Assembly: GCA_900318145.1 (NCBI GenBank)
Contig: ONJM01000018.1
Location: 50,567-114,566, forward strand
Direction of reading: 5' to 3'
Source: an uncultured Eubacteriales bacterium
GTDB taxonomy: Bacteria > Bacillota > Clostridia > Christensenellales > Aristaeellaceae
Length of the DNA: 64,000 nucleotides
The notes beneath the pieces are model-generated. The model did no database searches, had not been told where the DNA came from, and worked only from the letters and a program-made list of their open reading frames with translations. Positions 7,487 through 15,000 of this stretch are shown piece after piece (positions within the stretch are counted from its first letter, which is position 1; each line of letters begins with the position of its first letter). A program made the translations under genes and the position numbers.

Positions 7487-9022
7487 ATGTCTTTTCTGAA
7501 GAAGCTCGGTTTTGCGGTATTGCTGGTTCTGCTGCTGTCGGTTGCAGCAAACGCCGGAGCGGAGTATCCGGTGGATCCGACTTTCAGCCAGATGCGGGCG
7601 TTTAAACAGGAGGAACTGCGCTATAAAGCCCGAAGCGAGAAAGACGGCGCGAAAGGATATTCCGACGGGGTGAGCATATCCATCAGCGGAACCAAGAGTC
7701 CCGCACAGACGCTGACTTTTACAGCAAAAGTGGACGGTGTTTCAGATGTAAGCGGCTATGAATTCCACTGGGGAATATCGGATTCCGACCGGGATCCGTA
7801 CGGATATCTATTTTACCCGCAGCATGGCGATTTACTTGGGAAGAAAACGATCAAGTACAAGTTTTACAGCGCAGGAAACTATGAGTGCTTCCTCAGCGTT
7901 TCCAAAGACGGAAGTTATGTCGGTTATGCTTACGTGTCGTTTACCATCGCGGAAGACGGGACCCATCCCACCATTGAACAGAAGGCAGCTCAGATTGTAA
8001 AGACCTGCAAGGGCTCCAGCAACTGGGAGACCGCGCTGAATCTGTACGACTGGCTGACACATCATTCATATTACGACGCTTCCCTGGATTACCACGGAGC
8101 GGATATTCTGTTTTACGGGTACGGCGTATGCGACAGCTATTCCAAAGCTTACAGCCTGCTTTGCGAGACCGCGGGGATTCCTGTGGAGCGCTGTCTCGGC
8201 CCCAACCATGCCTGGAACACGTTGCAGCTGGGCGGAAAATGGTACCAGGCGGACGCGACCTGGGACGATCCCAATTCAGCGCAGCCGGGAGAAGGTGAAG
8301 CGGTAAGCGGCTATGAAGGACATCTGTTTTTCTGTGTGAACGCGGCGGCAATGAAGGAAATATCTTCCCATGCTTATAGCGACGGGAGCCAGGAAGGGGA
8401 ACATGCCGCAGACTGTACATCCATGGACGCGAATTATTATATTCATGAGGGCCTTTGGAAGAGCTTTGGAGATTATTACGGACGTTACGCAGACCAGATT
8501 CTGGAACAATTTGCGAACGGTTATCAGGTGTATGAGCAGAGTATAAGTACATGGGTATACTATTACGACCAGGACGGGAACCAGCAATCTGAAGGTTTCC
8601 GGTATTCTTCGATTCTCCGCGAGATCCTGAAGGCAGGATTCCCCAAATACATTTTCAAGTATGGCAATGAAGAAATGAAAGTCAGGATAACGGTCAGCGA
8701 TGGTCCGGTACTGACCGCAAAGCTGACCGGCTGGGATATTACAGAGACAGGGACACTGACGCTGCCTAAGAAAACGACCCAGATCCTGGCCAATGCTTTT
8801 GAAAAAACCGCAGCGACAACGGTGGTAATCCCGCAAGGCTGTAAAACGATCGGGGCCAGGGCGTTCGCGAACAGCGGAGTCCGGACGGTAAAGATTCCGG
8901 CATCGGTAACAACCATAGCGGACGACGCGTTCTACAGCTGCGGTAAAATCATCATGGTAACCACCAATGAAACAGCCATTGAGTATGCCCGGGAGCATAA
9001 TATGATGGTGGGGGTACCGTAA
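7487..9022 (+). CDS. Secreted transglutaminase-fold protein with LRR_5 tail (paralogue 1)
   Basis: The protein has 511 residues. ATG 7487 is preferred because GCAGGAGGT lies just ahead of it and a signal peptide (MSFLKKLGFAVLLVLLLSV) follows directly; upstream in-frame codons overlap the terminator. Domains in order are a signal peptide, a PKD/Ig-like domain (about residues 60-155), a transglutaminase-core fold and a BspA-type LRR tail (about 415-511). The catalytic triad is visible: Cys215 in GVCDSYSKAY, His241 in NHAWN and Asp256 in ADATWDDP. Such domains act as proteases or transpeptidases on surface proteins or peptidoglycan; which applies here is unknown. Its neighbour at 9083 has the same architecture, so the pair arose by tandem duplication. 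Confidence 0.85.
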   Translation: MSFLKKLGFAVLLVLLLSVAANAGAEYPVDPTFSQMRAFKQEELRYKARSEKDGAKGYSDGVSISISGTKSPAQTLTFTAKVDGVSDVSGYEFHWGISDSDRDPYGYLFYPQHGDLLGKKTIKYKFYSAGNYECFLSVSKDGSYVGYAYVSFTIAEDGTHPTIEQKAAQIVKTCKGSSNWETALNLYDWLTHHSYYDASLDYHGADILFYGYGVCDSYSKAYSLLCETAGIPVERCLGPNHAWNTLQLGGKWYQADATWDDPNSAQPGEGEAVSGYEGHLFFCVNAAAMKEISSHAYSDGSQEGEHAADCTSMDANYYIHEGLWKSFGDYYGRYADQILEQFANGYQVYEQSISTWVYYYDQDGNQQSEGFRYSSILREILKAGFPKYIFKYGNEEMKVRITVSDGPVLTAKLTGWDITETGTLTLPKKTTQILANAFEKTAATTVVIPQGCKTIGARAFANSGVRTVKIPASVTTIADDAFYSCGKIIMVTTNETAIEYAREHNMMVGVP

Positions 9023-9082
9023 TAATTCCGGTCCGGCTGAAAGCATATGAATCAGTCAGAAAGTGAAGAGGAGGATTGCCGA

Positions 9083-10594
9083 ATGAAAAAAAGGACAGTT
9101 TTCTTCGCTTTTCTGATTGTTTGGATCCTGATTGCCTGCGGCATAGCCGCGGCGGAAGGGCAGACCAATCCCCGCCGGAAGCATGCGGTGGATACGATTA
9201 AGTGGAGGGACGGGGAGTCCGGTGCTTTTGAAGCCAATGGACCGGAGATAACTGTTATATGCGATAAAGCACCGACATTGTCAGAACCGGGAACGTTTAC
9301 GGTTCAGGTCAGCGGGGACAGCGGATCTGAACTGTGGTTTGAGTATGGTATCAGTGATACCGGCAGAGACGCCGGCGGGTATATTTTTTTGGGCAGCAGG
9401 ACCACAAGCAGGACGTTTGATGATTTTGTGTTTTATACGCCCGGGGAATACAGGCTTTATGTCTTTCTTTACATGCAGGAAGAAGGAGGCAGCGCGGCGG
9501 CGACAGCGAGATACAGCTTCACGGTAGCGGCGGAGGCAGGATATCCGACGCTGGAAGAAAAAGCGCAGGAGATCGTCGATGAATGGCAGGTGACAGGAAA
9601 CGACTGGCAGACGGCGCTGAACCTGCACGACTGGCTGACCCGAAGCACCTATTATGACCAGAATTATGAATATTACGGGGCGGATGTGCTGTTCCGGGGC
9701 AAGGGCGTCTGCGACAGTTATTCCAAAGCCTTTAAGCTGCTGTGCAATACTGCGGGGATAACGGTTGAAAGAGTGACAAGCGACGAGCAGGGACACGCCT
9801 GGAATGTCATGCAGCTCGGCGGGATATGGTATCAGGTGGACGTAACCTGGGACGATCCGACCGTGAAAACGGCACCGACGGACGCGGTCAGCGGAAGAGA
9901 GCATTGGGCGTATTTCTGCCTGAGCGACGATGTGCTGTATCTGGATCATACCCGGCGGGACGCGTCCTATGATCCCGGATGCCCGTCCATGGAGATGAAT
10001 TACTATCTTGTGATGGATGCATGGCAGGTTTTTGGGAACTATGACTCCGCCGGAAACACTGTCGCGGGATATTTCCAGGACAGGCTGGAACGTGGATATG
10101 CCAGTGCGTATATTTCATTTGAAGACTGGAAGTATTACTGGCCCGGGGATGGTATCGGGTACGGCATGAAGGAAGTCCGGTACGCGATCTATACGATCGG
10201 GCTGCAACGGACGGAATGGACACTGGACAATGATTCGCTGGTTGCTGATTTTGAACTGAATTCCGATGACAACTGCGTAACAATGAATGTAACAGGCTGG
10301 GACCTGCCGGAAACCGGAACGCTTACGCTGCCTCCTTCGATTGCGGTGATCGCTGAAAACGCCTTTGAAGGAATCAGGGCGACAACCGTAGTAATTCCGG
10401 ACGGATGCAGCGGGATCGAAACAGGAGCGTTCCGGAACAGCGGTGTCCGGAAGATGTTTGTGCCGGGAACGGTGACGACGTTCGCGGAGGACGCGTTTGA
10501 CGGCTGCGAACGTATCTTTTTTATCCTGGACACACCGGACAGTGAATTCGCAGACTTTGCCAGGCAGAAGGGACATCTGGTTTCGGAACCCTGA
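9083..10594 (+). CDS. Secreted transglutaminase-fold protein with LRR_5 tail (paralogue 2)
   Basis: The protein has 503 residues. ATG 9083 is chosen behind GAGGAGG (spacing about 9) and ahead of a signal peptide (MKKRTVFFAFLIVWIL). It has the same domain order as the gene at 7487: a PKD/Ig-like N-terminal domain, a transglutaminase core and an LRR_5 tail (TGTLTLPPSIAVIAENAF). The catalytic residues are intact: Cys210 in GVCDSYSKAF, His238 in GHAWN and Asp253 in VDVTWDDP. Identity to paralogue 1 looks high around the active site and lower in the N-terminal domain, so the two may act on different partners. It follows its neighbour by 60 nt with no terminator between, so the two are probably cotranscribed. 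Confidence 0.84.
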   Translation: MKKRTVFFAFLIVWILIACGIAAAEGQTNPRRKHAVDTIKWRDGESGAFEANGPEITVICDKAPTLSEPGTFTVQVSGDSGSELWFEYGISDTGRDAGGYIFLGSRTTSRTFDDFVFYTPGEYRLYVFLYMQEEGGSAAATARYSFTVAAEAGYPTLEEKAQEIVDEWQVTGNDWQTALNLHDWLTRSTYYDQNYEYYGADVLFRGKGVCDSYSKAFKLLCNTAGITVERVTSDEQGHAWNVMQLGGIWYQVDVTWDDPTVKTAPTDAVSGREHWAYFCLSDDVLYLDHTRRDASYDPGCPSMEMNYYLVMDAWQVFGNYDSAGNTVAGYFQDRLERGYASAYISFEDWKYYWPGDGIGYGMKEVRYAIYTIGLQRTEWTLDNDSLVADFELNSDDNCVTMNVTGWDLPETGTLTLPPSIAVIAENAFEGIRATTVVIPDGCSGIETGAFRNSGVRKMFVPGTVTTFAEDAFDGCERIFFILDTPDSEFADFARQKGHLVSEP

Positions 10595-10653
10595 AAGCTG
10601 ATCACCGGCAGCAAACAGGAACGGGCCGGGAATAATGATACGGAGGAAACCGC

Positions 10654-11934
10654 ATGAGGCGTTCGGGAGAATTCTTTCACCGGATATGGATCCTGCTGCT
10701 GATCCTGTCCGTTGTGACGGGATTCCCATGCGTTTCCGGCATGGCGGACGGGACGGTTCTGGCGTTTCCACAGAATATGGAAAGCATCCGGGAAGAAGCT
10801 TTCCGCGGAGATTCTTCCATTCAGAAAGCGGTATTGCCGGAAGGCATTACGACAATTGAAGCGCTCGCCTTTGCGGAAAGTTCCCTGCAGGAGATCAATC
10901 TCCCGGATTCCCTGACATTTATCGCGGAGGACGCGTTTCTGGACTGCAGTCTGCAGAACGTTACAGCGACAAATGGAAGCTACGCATACAACTGGGCCAG
11001 GGAAAACGGATACATCACAGAATTTCAGGCGCTGCTGATCGGGGAAGAGTCGTTTTTCAGAACAGATTCTGACGGAATTCCCTATATAGAAACAAAGATC
11101 CGGAATTCAAACGACACGGCAAAGATGGCCGCGATGCTGGGCAATGTAACCGGGCCGGATGGCACAGAATTCAAGATAACCCGGAAGACTAACGCGGGGT
11201 ACGACGCGATCCGGTCCGCAATCCGGACAACATTTGCCGGGACAATTGATCAGGATGTTTCCCTTTTCTTTATCGCGTCCCACGGGGACAGCATCAACGA
11301 CGGGGAACTGGAGATGCCGTTTACCGGAGACCCGGATGACGGTGATGATATCGCGGCTTACCTGGAAAAACAGTACCTGTCCTTTGAGACACTGGCGTCC
11401 TGGCTGTCTGAAATGGTGAAAGGCAAAGTTGTGGTGATTCTGGAATCCTGCGGAGCAGGATCTTCCATCTACATCGAACCGGAATCCAACGGAAGAAAAG
11501 GCGCGCGAAAGGCGGAGGAAGACCGGCCGGAAGACTTCGTAAAGGCGGCGGTTAAGGCTTTTGCGGGCGCCGATCCGGGGATCATAACGGTATCGGAAGA
11601 AAACACATACCAGAAATCCACCGGAGATATGCGCCAGCCGAAGTTCTATGTCCTGGCCGCGGCAGCCCATCATGAAATGAGCTGGGGTCAATCAAACGCG
11701 TCAGAGGATCCCATGAATCTGTTTACAAGATGGCTGATCCAGGGAATTGGCGAGAAAGGCAATTCTCCTGCGGACCAGGATCCGCAGGACGATATCCTGA
11801 CGCTGAACGAACTGCACCGGTACATTCAGTCGGTGGGGGATAGCTTCCCGATTGTCAGCCAGGGGATCACCTATTATCAGCATGTGCAGGCGTATCCGGA
11901 AAACAGCGGGCAGGAGATCTTTATCCTGAAATAA
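10654..11934 (+). CDS. Secreted LRR_5 plus caspase-fold cysteine peptidase
   Basis: The protein has 426 residues and starts behind CGGAGG. A signal peptide (about residues 8-30) is followed by two to three BspA-like LRR_5 repeats (EAFRGDSSIQKAVLPEGI). From about residue 140 there is a caspase-like (clan CD, C14-type) domain. The dyad is visible as His210 in FFIASHGDS, at the end of a hydrophobic strand, and Cys266 in VVVILESCGAGS. Clan CD enzymes cut after Asp, Arg or Lys; the specificity pocket cannot be read here. Unlike the three Ig/caspase genes downstream, it has neither Ig modules nor an EEP array, and its C-terminal acidic loop (near DPQDDILTLNE) is a degenerate version of their EF-hand loop. 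It may process neighbouring surface proteins (inference). Confidence 0.78.
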   Translation: MRRSGEFFHRIWILLLILSVVTGFPCVSGMADGTVLAFPQNMESIREEAFRGDSSIQKAVLPEGITTIEALAFAESSLQEINLPDSLTFIAEDAFLDCSLQNVTATNGSYAYNWARENGYITEFQALLIGEESFFRTDSDGIPYIETKIRNSNDTAKMAAMLGNVTGPDGTEFKITRKTNAGYDAIRSAIRTTFAGTIDQDVSLFFIASHGDSINDGELEMPFTGDPDDGDDIAAYLEKQYLSFETLASWLSEMVKGKVVVILESCGAGSSIYIEPESNGRKGARKAEEDRPEDFVKAAVKAFAGADPGIITVSEENTYQKSTGDMRQPKFYVLAAAAHHEMSWGQSNASEDPMNLFTRWLIQGIGEKGNSPADQDPQDDILTLNELHRYIQSVGDSFPIVSQGITYYQHVQAYPENSGQEIFILK

Positions 11935-11943
11935 ATATACTGG

Positions 11944-11987
11944 ATTCATGGCGTGAAACCGGACAATTCATGGCGTGAAACCGGATA
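11944..11987 (+). repeat. Tandem 22-bp repeat, two copies, upstream of a promoter
   Basis: The 20 bases ATTCATGGCGTGAAACCGGA occur at 11944-11963 and again at 11966-11985, giving a 22-bp period (two helical turns). They end 8 bases before the -35 box at 11994. Same-face tandem sites in this position suit a dimeric activator or response regulator. Confidence 0.75.
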
Positions 11988-11993
11988 ATTGTA

Positions 11994-12022
11994 TTGACAG
12001 GTATTACCAATTACAGGATAAT
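11994..12022 (+). promoter_or_regulatory. Strong sigma-A promoter of the large Ig/caspase gene
   Basis: TTGACA (11994-11999, perfect -35) is separated by 17 bases from GATAAT (12017-12022). Transcription would begin near 12029, about 60 nt before ATG 12089. The tandem 22-bp repeats sit directly upstream. Confidence 0.8.
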
Positions 12023-12088
12023 AATCCAAAGGAATCCAAACAGAAATATAATGGCTATTCAGTGTTTCAGTCAGGAGGAAAAGGTCAG

Positions 12089-15000
12089 ATGAAAAGGACA
12101 TTCACACTGTTTCTTGCGCTGCTGATGGTGATGAGCAGTCTGGTATCTTTTTCCGGCGCCGAAAAGGGCACTGCGGAGGGAACAGAAGCTGCTGATGAAA
12201 GCGCGGCAGTTGAAACGGTTGAGGAGGATTCCGGGGATCCTGCGAAGGAAGAGACCGTGAAGCAGGAGAAAGAGGAATCTTCCGAGTCGGGGAAGACGAA
12301 GCAGAAAAAGAAGTCTTCAAAGCAGGAAGAAGAGTCCGCGAAACAGGAAGAGCCCGCGAAGGAAGAGACCGCGAAGCAGGAGAAAGAGGAATCTTCCGAG
12401 TCGGGGAAGACGAAGCAGAAAAAGAAGTCTTCGAAGCAGGAAGAATCCGCAAAACAGGAAGAGCCTGCGAAGGAAGAGACCGCCAAGCAGGAAGAACCTG
12501 CAGAGGTTCCTGAAGATAAAATAGAAAAAGCGGAAGAACCCGCGGAAGAAGCCCGCTTTACGGAAGGGTATGTTCTTCTGAAGAAGGGTACTTCTGTCTA
12601 TAAAAAAGCGGAGAAAGCAGAAGCCATCGGAAAGATCACAAAAGAATCCGTGGCGTACGCTGTTGTAAAAAAAGAGAGCAAGAATGCGGCAAAGAGCTGG
12701 CTGCAGATTACTTTTGATACGGAAGACGCGCGCGCAAAGGGCGAAAATCTCCTGAAAGGCTATGTACAGGCAGAACAGGTGACTGTACTGAACGAGGGAG
12801 AGGTAAAAGCGCTGGAACAAAAACTGGCCAGCGATTCGCTTGCGCGGAAGACGGGCGGGCATAAGCTGCCGGCAGCAGGATTCAAACCTACGGAAGAACC
12901 GGTAAGTGAACCGAAAGAGGAACCTGCTCCGGCTGAAAAACCTGTGGAGAAGCCTGCGGAAGAACCTGCAGAAGAGTCCGCTCCTGCGGAAGAACCCGCG
13001 GAAGAACCCGCTCCCGTGGAGGAACCTGCAGAAGAGCCCGCTCCCGTGGAGGAACCTGCAGAAGAGCCCGCTCCCGTGGAAGAACCTGTCGAAGAGTCTG
13101 CTCCTGCGGTAGAGTCCGTCGAAGAGCCCGCACCTGCGGAAGAACCCGCTGAAGAACCCGCTCCCGTGGAGGAACCTGCAGAAGAGCCCGTCGAAGAGCC
13201 CGCACCTGCGGAAGAACCTGCAGAAGAGTCCGCTCCCGTGGAGGAACCTGCAGAAGAGCCCGTCGAAGAGCCCGCACCTGCGGAAGAACCTGCAGAAGAG
13301 TCCGCTCCCGTGGAAGAACCTGTCGAAGAGTCTGCTCCTGCGGTAGAGTCCGTCGAAGAACCCGCACCTGCGGAAGAGCCGGTCGAAGAGCCCGCACCTG
13401 CGGAAGAACCAGCAGAAGAGCCCGTTCCTGCGGAAGAACCTGTTGAAGAGCCTGCTCCTGCGGAAGAACCTGTTGAAGAGCCCGCTCCTGCGGAAGAGCC
13501 GGTCGAAGAGCCCGCTCCAGTTGAAGAACCCGCGGAAGAGCCCGCTCCCGTGGAAGAGTCGGTCGAAGAGCCCGCGCCTGCGGAAGAACCCGCGGAAGAG
13601 CCCGCTCCTGCGGAAGAGCCGGTCGAAGAGCCCGCGCCTGCGGAAAAACCCGCAGAAGAGCCTGCTCCTGCGGAAGAACCTGTAGAGGAGCCTGCTCCTG
13701 CGGAAGAGCCGGCTGAAGAACCCGCTCCTGCAGAAAAACCCATTGAAGAGCCTGCTCCTGCGGAAGAGCCGGTCGAAGAACCCGTTCCAGTGGAAAAACC
13801 CGTTGAAGAGCCCGCACCTGCGGAAGAACCGGCAGAAGAGCCCGCTCCTGTGGAAGAACCTGTTGAAGAGCCCGCTCCTGTGGGAGAACCTGTTGAAGAG
13901 CCCGCACCTGCGGAAGAACCTGTTGAAGAGCCCGCACCTGCGGAAGAACCGGTCGAAGAGCCCGCTCCCGTGGAGGAACCGGTAGAAGAACCCGCTCCTG
14001 TGGAAGAACCTGCAGAAGAACCCGCTCCCGTGGAGAAACCTGCAGAAGAGCCTGCTCCGGCGGAAGAACCTGTCGAAGAGCCTGCAGGTGAACCTGAAGA
14101 ACTTGAATCCAATCAGATTCCCTCCATCAATGACGCAGAACGCGCTGCCAGTCCGAGCGTGAGCATCGGATCAAATATCAAGAAAACAAAGATTGACAAT
14201 ACGCTTACCTTTGTGGCAACTGTAAAGAACGCAAAGAGTACTGTGTCCTACCAGTGGCAGTACAGTACCGATTCAGGGAAGACCTGGAAGAATTTTACCC
14301 TTTCCAGCGCCAAGACCTCCAAGCTGACGCTTAAGATTACGACCACGAGAGCGAATTACCGGTACCGCTGCAGAATTACGACCGGCGGAAAAACGTATAC
14401 AAGCAATACCGCGGTTATCTACGCGGCGCAGACGATCCGGTCCGCAGCCACCGCGGAGGAAGGGAATCCGGTATCTTATAGCGTCAAGGTGTGGCATTCC
14501 GGCGGGAACACCACTTACCAGTGGCAGTACAGCAAAGACGGCGGAAGTACCTGGGTCAACAGCACGGTGACCGGGAACAAAACGGCAAAACTGTCTCTGA
14601 AGCTGTCAACGACCAGCGCGAAGTATAAATACCGCTGCAAGGTCACAGGAAAGAACGGAACGGTATACAGCAACGCCGCGCAGATAACGCTGCGGCCGAG
14701 CATCAGTATCGGACCGAATATCAAGAAAACAAAGATCAACAATACGTTTACCTTTACGGCAACCGTTAAGAACGCGCCAGGCACCGTATCGTACCAGTGG
14801 CAGTACAGTACCGACGGGGGAAAGACCTGGAAGAACTTTACTCTTTCCAGTGCTACGACTTCCAAGATGGCGCTCAAGATTACGACCACGAGAGCGGCGT
14901 ACTGGTACCGCTGTAAGATCACGGCCGGCGGGAAAACGTATATAAGCAATACCGCGATTATCTACGCGACGCAGACGGTACGGTCCGCAGCCACCGCGGA

